Part shown: positions 8,499 to 19,510 of the stretch, piece after piece
Layout of the letters: every line of letters starts with the position of its first letter
Position numbering within the stretch: the first letter of the stretch is position 1
Assembly: GCF_000376945.1 (NCBI RefSeq)
Contig: NZ_AQXU01000024.1
Location: 1 to 64,000, forward strand
Origin: Leeia oryzae DSM 17879
Lineage (GTDB): Bacteria; Pseudomonadota; Gammaproteobacteria; Burkholderiales; Leeiaceae
Reading direction: 5' to 3'
DNA length: 64,000 nucleotides
Notes under the pieces: model-generated
The model's input: only the letters and a program-made list of their open reading frames with translations
Databases searched by the model: none
Told to the model about the DNA's origin: nothing
Made by a program: the position numbers and the translations under genes

Positions 8499-8906
8499 AT
8501 GACGCTTAGCCTGATGGCACTTGCCGGACTGTTTGCCAGCAGTTTTGTCTCGGCCACCATTTTGCCGGGTAACTCGGAAGTTGCGCTGGTGGCGCTTTTG
8601 CACCAGTGGCCTGCACTATGGCCATGGGCCTGGCTGCTGGCAACCATTGGCAATACCATGGGCGGTATGACTACCTGGTGGCTGGGCCGGCGGGCGCCAA
8701 CCCCCAAGGCGAGCAAGACGGTTGAATGGCTGGACCAACATGGTGCGCCGGTCTTGCTGCTTTCCTGGGTACCGTTGATTGGAGACGGCCTGTGCCTGGC
8801 GGCAGGATGGTTGCGCCTGCCTTTTTGGGCCTCGCTGCTCTGGATGGCGCTGGGTAAAGCCGCCCGTTATGGTGCTTTAATCGTCATCGCCAGAAACCTT
8901 CTGTGA
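8499..8906 (+). CDS. Small membrane protein, YqaA/DedA-like
   Basis: A 135-residue protein with about four hydrophobic segments. The stretches GNSEVALVALL, GNTMGGMTTWWLGRR and WVPLIGDGLCLAAGWLRLP match the YqaA branch of the DedA/SNARE-associated family, which sits in the inner membrane; DedA relatives act as lipid scramblases, but YqaA is poorly known. The ATG at 8499 has AAGGAA 5 bases upstream and is preferred to the earlier TTG at 8439. It is divergent from the kinase gene with a 100-base gap that must hold both promoters. Confidence 0.75.
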   Translation: MTLSLMALAGLFASSFVSATILPGNSEVALVALLHQWPALWPWAWLLATIGNTMGGMTTWWLGRRAPTPKASKTVEWLDQHGAPVLLLSWVPLIGDGLCLAAGWLRLPFWASLLWMALGKAARYGALIVIARNLL

Positions 8907-9002
8907 GCCTCTCAGGCAGTCAGGCAGTGGGTTGTATGAAATTTTCTATATAACCCTATGAAAAATATGGTAATTTAATTCGCTTTTACCAAAAATACTT
9001 GT

Positions 9003-9031
9003 TTGTCAAGCCTAGGCAAATCACCTATAAC
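9003..9031 (+). promoter_or_regulatory. Sigma-70-type promoter of the FAD/Fe-S dehydrogenase gene
   Basis: TTGTCA (9003-9008) and TATAAC (9026-9031) are separated by 17 bases in an A/T-rich stretch 48 bases before the start codon. The expected start site is near 9038. Assigned by consensus match only. Confidence 0.6.
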
Positions 9032-9078
9032 ATAGCAAAATACGACTATAAATTTTCTAAATCCGCCCTGGCTTGATC

Positions 9079-12000
9079 ATGACCGCTCGTTTGCGCGAAA
9101 TTCCGTACAACTATACTTCTTTTTCTGACCGTGAAATTGTAATCCGTCTGTTAGGCGCCCCCATGTGGGATATGCTCGATTCGCTGAGGACCGAGCGCAA
9201 AACAGGCCGTTCTGCCCGTATGCTGTTCGAGGTACTGGGAGACATCTGGGTTGTCGAGCGCAATCCGTACCTGCAAGACGACTTGCTGGATAACAGCAAA
9301 CGGCTGTCTGCGCTGATTGACGCGATGTATCACCGTTTGCACGAGATCGAAAAGCGCAACACAGAAGGTGCGCCTGCTGATCAGGTAGAAAAAGTGAGCC
9401 AGTTGCTGGCCTCTGCCCGTGAAGCTGTCAAACGCTTTGCCGAAGGGTTTGAAGAGACCCGTACGCTGCGCAAGCAGATCCTGAAACGTCTGTCCGGCAT
9501 TACCCGCAAGGACAGCATCTGTTTTGACGGTCTGGCGCGTGTCAGCCATGTGACCGATGCCACTGACTGGCGCGTGGAATACCCGTTTGTGGTGATCAGC
9601 CCGGACAGTGAAGAAGAAATCGCGCCGCTGGTGCGTGCCTGTATCGACCTTGGCCTGACCCTGATCCCGCGTGGTGGTGGTACCGGCTATACCGGTGGTG
9701 CCGTGCCGCTGACCCGTCTGAGTGCCGTCATTAATACCGAAAAACTGGATACCTTGGGCGAGATCGAGCATCTGGTGCTGCCAGGGCACCAGGACAAAAC
9801 CGCGACCATTCGCGCCGGTGCGGGTGTGGTGACACGCCGGGTTGCCGATGCCGCGGATGGCGCTGGATTGGTGTTTGCCGTTGATCCAACCTCTATCGAT
9901 GCGTCCTGTATTGGCGGTAACGTGGCCATGAACGCCGGTGGCAAGAAAGCCGTGATCTGGGGTACCGCGCTGGATAACCTGGCCTGGTGGCGCATGGTGG
10001 ATGTGAATGGCCGCTGGATGGAAATTACCCGGCTGGATCACAACCGCGGCAAGATTCATGACGTTGAGTCCGTCAGCTTCAAGATTGTCCGCTTTGGTGA
10101 CGATGACAAGAGCGTGGTCAGCGAAGAGATCCTGACCATTCCGGGCAGTACCTTCCGCAAGACCGGGCTTGGCAAGGATGTGACGGACAAGTTCCTGGCC
10201 GGTTTGCCGGGCATCCAGAAAGAGGGCTGTGACGGGCTGATAACGGCTGCGCGTTTTGTGCTGCACCGTATGCCAGCGCATGTGCGGACTGTGTGTCTGG
10301 AGTTCTTTGGTGAAGTTAGCCGCGCGACACCGGCCATCGTTGAAATCAAGGACTATCTGGATGCGCATCCGGACGTGCAGTTGGCGGGCCTGGAGCATCT
10401 GGACTGGCGCTATGTGCGTGCCGTGGGTTATGCCACCAAGGCCAAGAGCCGTGGCCGCCCGAAAATGGTGCTGATTGCCGATATCGTGTCTGACAATGAA
10501 AATGCGGTTGGCGAGGCAAGCTCCCATGTGGTGCGTCTGGCCAATGCCCGTGGCGGCGAGGGTTTTATTGCCGTGACGGCAGAAACCCGCAAGAAATTCT
10601 GGCTGGATCGTGCCCGTACTGCGGCCATTGCCAAACATACCAACGCCTTCAAGATCAACGAGGACGTGGTGATTCCGTTGCCGCGCCTGGGGGACTACTC
10701 CGACGGCATCGAGCGGATCAACATCGAACTCTCGATTACCAACAAGCTGGAATTGCTGGACAAGCTGGCCGAGTTTTTCGAGAGCGGCAACCTGCCGCTG
10801 GATGAAGCCGATAGCCAGGTCAGCCACGAAGAATTGATTGGCGAGCGCGGTGCAGATGCACTGTCACTGATCGGTGCAACGCGTGAACGCTGGCAGTGGA
10901 TTCTGGACCATCTGGATTCACCATTCGAAGCCTATACCGGCAAGTATCCGGATGCGCCGCTAGAACGCGCGCTAGCAGCCGATGAAGACATGCCGCAGAG
11001 CGTGTTCCATTCGCTTCGCGATTTTGTGTTGCGCGTCAGCTGGAAACGCGAGCTGCTGGACGACCTGCAAAGCCTGTTTGCGGGCCGCACAGATGCGCCG
11101 GTGCTGGATGGCATTGCCAAGCTGCATCAGCAGGTGCTGCGCGGCCGCGTATTTGTGGCGCTGCACATGCACGCTGGCGACGGTAACGTGCACACCAACA
11201 TTCCGGTGAACTCGGATAACTACGCCATGCTGCAACGTGCCCACAAGGCTGTGGCCCGCATCATGGAACTGGCACGCAATCTGGACGGGGTCATTTCCGG
11301 CGAACACGGTATTGGTATTACCAAGTACGAATTCCTGCAAGACGCCGAGATTCGCCCGTTTATCGAATACAAACAGCGTATCGACCCGAACGGCCATTTC
11401 AACAAAGGCAAACTGCTGCCGGGTTCTGACCTGACCAACGCCTACACCCCGTCATTCAACCTGCTGGGCGCCGAGTCACTGATTCTGGAAGCCTCCGAGA
11501 TCGGCAATATCTCGGACATGATCAAAGAGTGTTTGCGCTGCGGCAAATGCAAGCCGGTCTGTGCCACGCATGTCCCGCGTGCCAACCTGCTGTATTCACC
11601 GCGTAACAAGATTCTTGGCGTCGGCTTGCTGACAGAAGCCTTCCTGTACGAAGAACAGACCCGTCGCGGTATTTCCTTCCGCCATTTTGACGAACTGGGA
11701 GACGTAGCTGACCATTGCACGGTCTGCCACAAGTGCGTGAACCCTTGCCCGGTCAAGATTGACTTTGGCGACGTGACCGTGGCCATGCGCAACTTCCTGC
11801 GCGCAGAAGGCAAAAAGAAATTCAACCCGGGGACAGCGCTTGGCATGGCGTTCCTGACCGCCAAAGACCCGGCTACCATCAAGATGATTCGTGGCGGTCT
11901 GGTCGGTGCGGCCTACAAGGCCCAGCGATTGGCTAACAAGGTTGGCAAAAAACTGGGCGTAGTACAGACCCAAACGGCAGCGCCACCTTCCACGGTAGGC

Positions 12001-12942
12001 AAGCCGACGGTCAAGTCACAGGTGATTCACTTTATCAACAAGCCCATGCCAGGCGGCTTGCCCAAGAAGACATCGCGTGCTTTGCTGGATATCGAAGATC
12101 CGGCCATCGTACCGGTGATTCGTAACCCCGCCAGAACGGCGGAGGACAGTGAAGCCGTGTTCTACTTCCCGGGTTGCGGCTCCGAGCGCTTGTTCTCGCA
12201 AGTCGGGTTGGCCACCCAGGCCATGCTGTATCACGTTGGCGTACAAACAGTACTGCCGCCAGGCTATCTATGCTGCGGCTATCCACAAACCTCGTCCGGC
12301 TTCAAGGACAAGGGCGATGCCATTACCACCGAGAACCGGGTGCTGTTCCATCGCGTGGCCAACACGCTGAACTATCTGGATATCAAGACGGTGATCGTGT
12401 CGTGCGGTACCTGCATGGATCAACTGCAGAAATACCAGTTCGAGCAGATTTTCCCCGGATGCCGGTTGATGGATATTCATGAATACTTGATGGAGAAGGG
12501 TGTCAAGCTGGAAGGCGTGAGCGGTACGCGCTATATGTACCATGACCCTTGCCATACGCCGATCAAGATTCATAATCCGCTCAAGGTGGCTAACGAGCTG
12601 ATGGGTACGCAAGTGGACCTGAATGCCCGTTGTTGCGGCGAGTCCGGCACGTTTGCGGCTACCCGTCCGGATATTGCGACCCAGGTACGTTTCCGCAAGG
12701 AAGAGGAAATGCGCCAAGGGGCAGAGAAGTTGCGTGCCGAAAGTGGTGATGCCAACACGCCGGTCAAGATTCTGACCTCGTGCCCATCTTGCCTGCAGGG
12801 CTTGTCGCGTTACAACGATGATGCCAACACCTCGGCCGATTACATCGTGGTCGAGATGGCTAAACACCTGCTGGGGGCCGAATGGATGGCCGATTATGTG
12901 AGCCAGGCCAGAAGCGGCGGGGTAGAACGTATCTTGCTGTAA
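9079..12942 (+). CDS. FAD-linked dehydrogenase with Fe-S and CCG domains (DUF3683 type, D-lactate/glycolate dehydrogenase-like)
   Basis: A 1287-residue multidomain oxidoreductase. Residues 1-150 are a DUF3683-type region. A vanillyl-alcohol-oxidase-type FAD domain follows ([12 protein letters not shown] near 196), then the FAD-oxidase C domain with [15 protein letters not shown] near 695 and [13 protein letters not shown] near 740. Two 4Fe-4S motifs are [11 protein letters not shown] (near 817) and [12 protein letters not shown] (near 879). Two CCG repeats (CCGYPQ near 1064, CCGESG near 1184) end the chain. It thus joins the parts of GlcD and GlcF in one chain and should oxidise a 2-hydroxyacid and pass electrons to the respiratory chain. 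The ATG at 9079 is preferred to the TTG at 9073. D-lactate is the likeliest substrate but is inferred. Confidence 0.87.
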   Translation: MTARLREIPYNYTSFSDREIVIRLLGAPMWDMLDSLRTERKTGRSARMLFEVLGDIWVVERNPYLQDDLLDNSKRLSALIDAMYHRLHEIEKRNTEGAPADQVEKVSQLLASAREAVKRFAEGFEETRTLRKQILKRLSGITRKDSICFDGLARVSHVTDATDWRVEYPFVVISPDSEEEIAPLVRACIDLGLTLIPRGGGTGYTGGAVPLTRLSAVINTEKLDTLGEIEHLVLPGHQDKTATIRAGAGVVTRRVADAADGAGLVFAVDPTSIDASCIGGNVAMNAGGKKAVIWGTALDNLAWWRMVDVNGRWMEITRLDHNRGKIHDVESVSFKIVRFGDDDKSVVSEEILTIPGSTFRKTGLGKDVTDKFLAGLPGIQKEGCDGLITAARFVLHRMPAHVRTVCLEFFGEVSRATPAIVEIKDYLDAHPDVQLAGLEHLDWRYVRAVGYATKAKSRGRPKMVLIADIVSDNENAVGEASSHVVRLANARGGEGFIAVTAETRKKFWLDRARTAAIAKHTNAFKINEDVVIPLPRLGDYSDGIERINIELSITNKLELLDKLAEFFESGNLPLDEADSQVSHEELIGERGADALSLIGATRERWQWILDHLDSPFEAYTGKYPDAPLERALAADEDMPQSVFHSLRDFVLRVSWKRELLDDLQSLFAGRTDAPVLDGIAKLHQQVLRGRVFVALHMHAGDGNVHTNIPVNSDNYAMLQRAHKAVARIMELARNLDGVISGEHGIGITKYEFLQDAEIRPFIEYKQRIDPNGHFNKGKLLPGSDLTNAYTPSFNLLGAESLILEASEIGNISDMIKECLRCGKCKPVCATHVPRANLLYSPRNKILGVGLLTEAFLYEEQTRRGISFRHFDELGDVADHCTVCHKCVNPCPVKIDFGDVTVAMRNFLRAEGKKKFNPGTALGMAFLTAKDPATIKMIRGGLVGAAYKAQRLANKVGKKLGVVQTQTAAPPSTVGKPTVKSQVIHFINKPMPGGLPKKTSRALLDIEDPAIVPVIRNPARTAEDSEAVFYFPGCGSERLFSQVGLATQAMLYHVGVQTVLPPGYLCCGYPQTSSGFKDKGDAITTENRVLFHRVANTLNYLDIKTVIVSCGTCMDQLQKYQFEQIFPGCRLMDIHEYLMEKGVKLEGVSGTRYMYHDPCHTPIKIHNPLKVANELMGTQVDLNARCCGESGTFAATRPDIATQVRFRKEEEMRQGAEKLRAESGDANTPVKILTSCPSCLQGLSRYNDDANTSADYIVVEMAKHLLGAEWMADYVSQARSGGVERILL

Positions 12943-12964
12943 GGCGTGCCTGATGCCGACCCCA

Positions 12965-13000
12965 AAGCCGCACCTATTGAAAAACAGGTGCGGCTTTTTT
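12965..13000 (+). terminator. Intrinsic terminator after the dehydrogenase gene
   Basis: AAGCCGCACCT (12965-12975) pairs perfectly with AGGTGCGGCTT (12986-12996) over a 10-base loop and is followed by six Ts. It begins 22 bases after the stop codon. Confidence 0.92.
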
Positions 13001-13264
13001 GTGTGCAGGTCTGCGGCAAAGCGGGCGGCCGCCAAGGTCGTCAACGATACCTGGCATGGGCGAATGTAATGTAACTTGGATAACTGGACACACGAGTCAT
13101 CCCTCATGGTAAAGATATGTCTTTGCCAAGAACGTTTGTGTTTTCGGGTGGTCTGTATCTTATCCGGCGGGCTACATGGCAGGGCTGCTTCCCCGATGTA
13201 TTAACACATTGTATTTGTGATGCATGCGCGTCATAATTATTTTATTGTCATTCAGGAGACGGGC
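13001..13264. other. Intergenic region with HIT-operon promoter
   Basis: Together with the terminator just before, about 320 bases separate the dehydrogenase and HIT genes. The left part shows nothing I can name. The right end carries the promoter at 13209-13237 and the ribosome binding site AGGAG at 13254-13258. Confidence 0.6.
13209..13237 (+). promoter_or_regulatory. Promoter of the HIT-protein gene
   Basis: TTGTAT (13209-13214) and CATAAT (13232-13237) with a 17-base spacer, 27 bases before the GTG start. The -10 box differs from consensus at the first base. Assigned by consensus match only. Confidence 0.55.
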
Positions 13265-13699
13265 GTGACTGAGCATCAACCATGCGAATTGTGTCAGGGA
13301 ACGGGTGGGACCATGTTATGGCAGGATGGAAGATGCCGCGTTGTTCTGGTGGCGGATGCAGATTATCCCGGCTTTTGCCGCGTGATCTGGACAGAACATG
13401 TCAAAGAAATGACGGATCTTGACGAGACGGAGCGCTTGCACCTGATGTCGATTGTCTTTGCTACCGAGCATGTCATCCGGACGGTCATGAACCCGGACAA
13501 GATCAATCTAGCCAGTCTGGGCAACATGACCCCCCACCTGCACTGGCATGTGATTCCCCGTTTTGAGCATGATCCGCATTTCCCTCAACCCGTCTGGGCG
13601 ACCCGGCTGCGGGATGCCGATGCCACCTGGCACCATGAAGCGCTTTTGCCACGGCTCAAACAAGCGTTAATCCATTTACTGGGGCAGCCAACATCATGA
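13265..13699 (+). CDS. HIT family hydrolase (Ap4A-type nucleotide hydrolase)
   Basis: A 144-residue histidine-triad protein. The nucleophile motif H-L-H-W-H-V-I is at residues 91-97, preceded by the helix region NLASLGNMTPHLH typical of diadenosine polyphosphate hydrolases. Near the N-terminus PCELCQ could bind metal, as CxxC motifs do in some HIT proteins. The GTG at 13265 is chosen because AGGAG lies 6 bases upstream; the longer version from 13217 has no such site. Its stop overlaps the next gene's ATG, so the two are probably co-translated. The exact nucleotide substrate is not certain. Confidence 0.83.
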   Translation: MTEHQPCELCQGTGGTMLWQDGRCRVVLVADADYPGFCRVIWTEHVKEMTDLDETERLHLMSIVFATEHVIRTVMNPDKINLASLGNMTPHLHWHVIPRFEHDPHFPQPVWATRLRDADATWHHEALLPRLKQALIHLLGQPTS

Positions 13700-15318
13700 T
13701 AAGCATGCCCTACAGTTTGCAAGTACCTTCCCCCAAAGGTGAGCCTGCTGGCGCATTTAGCGATGCGAGGGCCGCCAAGCTATGGCTGCAACAGACCCCA
13801 TTACTGAATACACCCGTGGCGCAGGTGCAGCTGCTGGGCTATATGCGGCAGTTGAACCAGGTGGTGTTGTCTCATCGGGAACGCCTGAAAATCCTGGAGT
13901 TGCTGCGGGAGCCGGTGATCATGGTGCAATCGGTCGAGGGGCAGAAATATGTCGCCCGACCATTGCCGTTTGCGACCGAGCAGCAAAAGCAATGGGATCT
14001 GGTCTGCGAACTCTGGATTGAAATGCTGTATGGCTACTGGATCGTGCAGGATGCGGCCAACAAGCATGACCCCGATGCACTGGAATTTGCGGCCTTTTCC
14101 GGTCAGCGAATGATCTATTTCATCAGCCGCTGGATTTACGAGTTCTATCTGACCTACCGTAAAGTACCGGGCATGATCTGGGCCTTGCTGCACCAAACCT
14201 ATCAGACGGCCCAACGCGAGGGCTGGGTGGACAAAAAGGTCCGGGATACCCATCTGCCGGGCGGAGAGGGCTCGGTGTCCATGGCACACATGTTTGCGCA
14301 GGTGATTTTCCTGTCGCAAGCCAATACCAGCAAGCTGAGTATCAAGCAGCTGGCATTTGTGGATGCTTTGCTGTTTGTCTGGCGGGACAAGTGCAGTGTG
14401 TCGACGGAAGCCGATCTGTCAGACAAGTATGAACCGTTTACCATTGATCTGGAGAGTACGTCTGCGGTGTCGTTGCCGCATGAACGGGTCTCTGAGGAAG
14501 TCTGCTATTTGCACCGGGATGCCTTGCTGGTCAGTCTGGCGAAACGCATCAAAATGCTGAGAGATGGCCAGGCGTGGGATTTGCCACAGCTGACGGACAT
14601 GTTTCTCCCTGCCGGTGGCTTGCCGTTCCTCACCTTGCTGTACAAGTTTTTGTCGGAGAAGCGTGGGCGCGTTTTGCCGCGACATCAGGCAAATGAAGAG
14701 GTACTGCTGGGGGGCGACTGGGGGCAGATATACAGCCAATTGAGCGGTATGCTGTTTGACGCCAAGGACAGCGCGCCAGAGCTGAGTGCCAAAACCCTCG
14801 CCGAGTTCCAGTTGTTTGGCAAAAGGGCGAGCGAAACTTACCACGCGCGGGAATATCGTCCGCAAGTGCTGCCTGCGCTGGAGACCTGGTTGCTGAAGGA
14901 CCAGAGCACCAGCGGGCTGGGCTTGATGACCAGGCAGACCATTCAGCGCTGGCAGCAAAACCAGCTGGTGATTTTGCAGCGGACCGGGCAACAACCTGTC
15001 ATGGGTGTGGTCAGACGACTGTTGTTTGATGATGACGGAACTGTCGAGCTGGGGTTAAGCAGCTTTGGCGGGTTGCCAGTCGCGGCGGTTGTCCGGGCGA
15101 CTGGGGCGCAGGCACTGGCGGTTGCACCGCAGCCTGCCGTGATGCTGCCCGCATTTTCTGACCCGCAGCAGCAGGAAATGATATTGATGCCGGCCGGATT
15201 GTTTCACCCCGGCAATGTGGCGCAGATTATCTGTGATGGCAAAATCCGCCAGGCCAGACTGGTCACGCTGATCGAGCGAGGTCACAATTTTGACTGTTAC
15301 CAGTTCGACTGGACATAA
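13696..15318 (+). CDS. Conserved protein of unknown function with possible PilZ-like C-terminus
   Basis: A 540-residue soluble protein without signal peptide or membrane helices. The first 400 residues look alpha-helical (for example LLNTPVAQVQLLGYMRQLNQ and the aromatic stretch MIYFISRWIYEFYLTYRK). The last 120 residues look beta-rich: PVMGVVRRLLFDDDGTVELG recalls the strand pair of PilZ-like domains in betaproteobacterial proteins, but the classic RxxxR and D/NxSxxG c-di-GMP motifs are not present in clear form. It overlaps the HIT gene by 4 bases. I do not recognise an established function; a degenerate PilZ fold is a guess. Confidence 0.6.
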   Translation: MISMPYSLQVPSPKGEPAGAFSDARAAKLWLQQTPLLNTPVAQVQLLGYMRQLNQVVLSHRERLKILELLREPVIMVQSVEGQKYVARPLPFATEQQKQWDLVCELWIEMLYGYWIVQDAANKHDPDALEFAAFSGQRMIYFISRWIYEFYLTYRKVPGMIWALLHQTYQTAQREGWVDKKVRDTHLPGGEGSVSMAHMFAQVIFLSQANTSKLSIKQLAFVDALLFVWRDKCSVSTEADLSDKYEPFTIDLESTSAVSLPHERVSEEVCYLHRDALLVSLAKRIKMLRDGQAWDLPQLTDMFLPAGGLPFLTLLYKFLSEKRGRVLPRHQANEEVLLGGDWGQIYSQLSGMLFDAKDSAPELSAKTLAEFQLFGKRASETYHAREYRPQVLPALETWLLKDQSTSGLGLMTRQTIQRWQQNQLVILQRTGQQPVMGVVRRLLFDDDGTVELGLSSFGGLPVAAVVRATGAQALAVAPQPAVMLPAFSDPQQQEMILMPAGLFHPGNVAQIICDGKIRQARLVTLIERGHNFDCYQFDWT

Positions 15319-15343
15319 CCCCGGATCAGTCGTTCATCCGGGG
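15319..15343. other. Stem-loop between convergent genes
   Basis: CCCCGGAT (15319-15326) pairs with ATCCGGGG (15336-15343), starting directly after the upstream stop codon. Neither strand has a T-run, so it may be an RNA-stabilising hairpin or a weak bidirectional terminator rather than a classic one. Confidence 0.5.
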
Positions 15344-15364
15344 TGTCAGCGGCATGACTGGGGA

Positions 15365-16291
15365 TTATACTCTTTTGACCAGTTTCTGGACTGAGTAGAC
15401 AATCAGTAGAATGACGGCGCCGGTCACCATGCCGGCCAGTATGTTCGCTACTGACGGCAGCGTCGCGGCAAAGAATGCCGGGGCGCTACCGAGCGGGTGG
15501 CTGACATAGTCATGCCACGCCGGGATGCCATGAGTGACAATGCCTCCCCCCACCAGAAACATGGCAATGGTGCCGCCGACGGATAGCACTTTCATCATCT
15601 TGGGCGCCGTTGCCAGCAGCAGCCTGCCAATCACGTGGCGGATACGCCCAACGTGGCTGGTGGCAGACTGGCGACACAAATACAGACCCGCATCATCCAG
15701 CTTTACAATGCCGGCCACAAAGCCATAGACGCCAATGGTCATGGCAATGGCAACGGCTACCAGCACCATGACCTGTTGCAACAGGGGCGCATGAGAAATG
15801 GTGCCCAAGGCAATCACAATGATTTCGGCCGACAGGATAAAGTCGGTACGAACGGCCCCATCGATTTTTTCTTTCTCGAATGCCACCATGTCCGTGCTGT
15901 CGGTTGACACGGCCTCCAGCAGCGCCTGATGGTGTGCTTCGTCCTCGGCCGGGCTGTGCAGCCACTTGTGCGCCAGTTTCTCGACACCTTCAAAGCACAG
16001 GTAGGCACCACCTATCATCAACAGGGGCATGACGGCCCACGGGATCAGCGCGCTGATGAGCAACGCCGCCGGTACCAGAATCGCCTTGTTCTTGAGTGAG
16101 CCTTTGGCAACCGCCCAGACAACGGGTAGCTCCCGCTCGGGTTCGATGCCGGTGACCTGCTGGGCATTGAGGGCGAGGTCATCCCCCAGTACCCCGGCGG
16201 TCTTCTGGGCTGCTGTCTTGCTCATGACGGCTATGTCATCCAGCAGGGTGGCGATATCATCAATCAGGGCAAAAAAACTGCTTCCGGCCAT
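15365..16291 (-). CDS. yedI: YedI/DUF808 family inner-membrane protein
   Basis: A 308-residue membrane protein of the DUF808 (YedI) family, whose biochemical role is unknown. The N-terminal MAGSSFFALIDDIATLLDDI, the stretch QQVTGIEPERELPVVWAVAKGSLKNK (split across residues 44-69) and FLVGGGIVTHGIPAWH near 245 are family landmarks. About six to seven hydrophobic helices are spread from residue 70 to the end. The ATG is clear. It stands alone on the minus strand, 48 bases downstream of hemB, and could be read through from it. Confidence 0.87.
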   Translation of the reverse strand: MAGSSFFALIDDIATLLDDIAVMSKTAAQKTAGVLGDDLALNAQQVTGIEPERELPVVWAVAKGSLKNKAILVPAALLISALIPWAVMPLLMIGGAYLCFEGVEKLAHKWLHSPAEDEAHHQALLEAVSTDSTDMVAFEKEKIDGAVRTDFILSAEIIVIALGTISHAPLLQQVMVLVAVAIAMTIGVYGFVAGIVKLDDAGLYLCRQSATSHVGRIRHVIGRLLLATAPKMMKVLSVGGTIAMFLVGGGIVTHGIPAWHDYVSHPLGSAPAFFAATLPSVANILAGMVTGAVILLIVYSVQKLVKRV

Positions 16292-16339
16292 GGTTTGTCC
16301 GTTGGTAGGTAAGGGATATGGGTTTTATGGCGAGACGAA

Positions 16340-17353
<1,014 letters not shown>

Positions 17354-17457
17354 CTATTTAAGGTGTGATACGCAGATAACAGATATAATCCCGATATTGT
17401 AAACGAATATGCCCCATCTCCGCAGCGTCGGATAGGATGGGCTTGGAGTAGATGGAC

Positions 17458-18654
17458 ATGAGCGACGACCGACAGCATGAATTCTTTGCCACTTGCCCGC
17501 GGGGGCTGGAAGGGGTGCTGGCCACCGAACTGACCGGACTGGGGGCGCAAGAAGTCGCGCCGCTGGCAGGCGGAGTCAAGTTTGCAGGTACCTGGATGAC
17601 CTGTGCCAAAGCCAACCGCCAGAGCCGGGTGGCCAGCCGGATTCTGTGGCGTTTGCGCCAGGCACCGTATCAGTCCGAACATGACGTCTATCGTACTGCC
17701 CTGGCGTTGCCATGGGCGCAATGGTTTACCGAGCAGGAAACCATCAAGGTGAGCGTATCGGCCACCAAATGCCCGCTAAACAGCCTCGACTTTGTCACGT
17801 TGCGCATCAAGGATGCCATTTGTGACCACTTCCGTGAACGTACAGGCGTCAGGCCCAGCGTGGATACCGCCAATCCGGATCATCGCATTTATGCGTTTCT
17901 GGACGCGAGAACCGTGACGTTGTATCTGGACACTTCTGGCGAAGCGTTGTTCAAGCGCGGTCTGCGTCAGGTACAAGGCGAAGCGCCGCTGAGGGAGAAC
18001 CTGGCCGCCGGCATTCTGATGCTGACCGGTTGGCAGGCGGATGACGGGCAGGGCAGTTGTCAGCCTTTGCTGGATCCGATGTGCGGTAGCGGTACCTTCC
18101 TGATGGAAGCGGCGCAAATGGCGCTAGGGATTGATGCCGGCCGCGGACGCGAATTCGGGTTCGAACGTATCAAGAATTTCCCACATGCGGCCTGGCAAGC
18201 GTGGCGTGACGAGCGTGATGCGATGCCTGTCAATATCCGGGCATTGCCGATCTTTGGCAGCGACAAATTCGGCGATGCACTGAAACTGGCGCATTACAAC
18301 CTGGAAAATGCCGGTTTGCGTGATGTAGTGGCCCTGAAACAGTGCGATGTACTGGAAGTCAATGCGCCGGCTGAGAATGGCATCTGGGTGACCAACCCGC
18401 CATACGGGGTACGGATTGGCGAACAGGCCGCGCTGCAGGCCATGTACCCGCAACTGGGCGATGTCATGAAGCAGCGCTTTGCCGGTTGGCGCTGTTACTT
18501 CTTTACTGCTGACCCGGCGCTTGCCAAAGGGGTGCGACTCTCTGCCAGCAAGCGGACAGTATTGTTTAACGGCGCGCTGGAATGCCGTCTGTTTGAATAC
18601 AAAGTCATTGCCGGTAGCAACCGTAAACCGGAAACCCCTGTCAAAGAGGATTGA
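17458..18654 (+). CDS. rlmL: THUMP-domain 23S rRNA guanine-N2 methyltransferase (RlmL-type)
   Basis: A 398-residue S-adenosylmethionine-dependent RNA methylase. The N-terminal half (FATCPRGLEGVLATEL to about residue 165) is a ferredoxin-like plus THUMP RNA-binding part. The catalytic half has the SAM motif LLDPMCGSGTFLMEAA near 206 and the NPPY motif in WVTNPPYGVRIGE near 310. E. coli RlmL carries a second methylase (RlmK) at its C-terminus; this protein has only the first, as is common in betaproteobacteria. It should methylate G2445 of 23S rRNA. The ATG at 17458 lies 9 bases from GGAG and is preferred to 17452. Confidence 0.87.
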   Translation: MSDDRQHEFFATCPRGLEGVLATELTGLGAQEVAPLAGGVKFAGTWMTCAKANRQSRVASRILWRLRQAPYQSEHDVYRTALALPWAQWFTEQETIKVSVSATKCPLNSLDFVTLRIKDAICDHFRERTGVRPSVDTANPDHRIYAFLDARTVTLYLDTSGEALFKRGLRQVQGEAPLRENLAAGILMLTGWQADDGQGSCQPLLDPMCGSGTFLMEAAQMALGIDAGRGREFGFERIKNFPHAAWQAWRDERDAMPVNIRALPIFGSDKFGDALKLAHYNLENAGLRDVVALKQCDVLEVNAPAENGIWVTNPPYGVRIGEQAALQAMYPQLGDVMKQRFAGWRCYFFTADPALAKGVRLSASKRTVLFNGALECRLFEYKVIAGSNRKPETPVKED

Positions 18655-18657
18655 TGC

Positions 18658-19503
18658 ATGTCTTGGAGCACGTTGATTTCTGCGGACGCCTTGCTGTCCA
18701 TTCCTGCTGATAAAGTCATTGTGGTGGATTGCCGTCATCAGTTAACGGACCCGGAATATGGACGGCGAGCGTATGCTGCCGGCCATGTGACCGGCGCGCG
18801 CTTTTTTCATCTGGATGAAGACCTGTCCGGTACCAAAACGGGTGTGAATGGTCGTCATCCTTTGCCGCCAGCCGACGTGCTCGCCACCAAGCTGGCTGCT
18901 GCTGGCATCCATAACGACACCCAGGTGGTGGCGTATGACGACGCAGGCGGCATGTATGCGGCCCGCTTGTGGTGGTTGTTACGCTGGCTGGGGCACGAGT
19001 CGGTCGCCGTGCTGGATGGCGGTCTGGCGGCCTATGAACGGGTCGGTGGCGTTTTGACGACAGAGGTGCCTGTACCGGTTGCCGGCAGTTTTTCCATTCG
19101 CCCATCGCTGGAAAAGACCGTCTCTGCGACGGATATCCTGACCGCTGACAGTCATCTGCTGGTGCTGGATGCCCGTGCTCCGGGACGTTATGCCGGTGAG
19201 GGCGAAACCCTTGACCCAGTGGGTGGGCATATTCCAGGCGCACGTAATCATTTTTTCCAGCAGAATCTGGATGCCGATGGCCGCTTCAAGTCGCCGGACG
19301 TGTTGGCGGCTGCATTTGCGGGTGTGCTTGCCGGTACACAACCGGATCAGGTCGTAAACCAGTGCGGCTCTGGCGTCACTGCCTGCCATAACCTGCTGGC
19401 CATGCAATATGCCGGTTTACCGGGGGCCATGCTGTATCCGGGCTCCTGGAGCGAATGGTGTGCGGATGCCACCCGTCCGGTGGCGATTGGTCCCAATCCG
19501 TAA
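18658..19503 (+). CDS. sseA: 3-mercaptopyruvate sulfurtransferase (two-domain rhodanese)
   Basis: A 281-residue enzyme with two rhodanese domains (about 5-130 and 155-275). The first is inactive and the second carries the catalytic cysteine C236 in the loop CGSGVTA. That loop is characteristic of mercaptopyruvate sulfurtransferases, whereas thiosulfate sulfurtransferases usually have CRKGVTA. It moves sulfur from 3-mercaptopyruvate to cyanide or thiols. It starts 3 bases after rlmL, so the two form an operon, and ends 7 bases from convergent lpxH without a visible terminator. Confidence 0.9.
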   Translation: MSWSTLISADALLSIPADKVIVVDCRHQLTDPEYGRRAYAAGHVTGARFFHLDEDLSGTKTGVNGRHPLPPADVLATKLAAAGIHNDTQVVAYDDAGGMYAARLWWLLRWLGHESVAVLDGGLAAYERVGGVLTTEVPVPVAGSFSIRPSLEKTVSATDILTADSHLLVLDARAPGRYAGEGETLDPVGGHIPGARNHFFQQNLDADGRFKSPDVLAAAFAGVLAGTQPDQVVNQCGSGVTACHNLLAMQYAGLPGAMLYPGSWSEWCADATRPVAIGPNP

Positions 19504-19510
19504 GCGGTTA

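Noticed and set aside
8399-8716. N-terminal extension of the hybrid kinase by 106 residues
   Set aside because: It overlaps the divergent YqaA-like gene. The ATG at 8398 gives a normal membrane-anchored N-terminus.
9151-10827. Minus-strand open frame of 558 codons
   Set aside because: It is antisense to the FAD/Fe-S dehydrogenase gene, whose domains are unmistakable. The antisense product is rich in His and Gln, typical of the reverse of a GC-rich gene.
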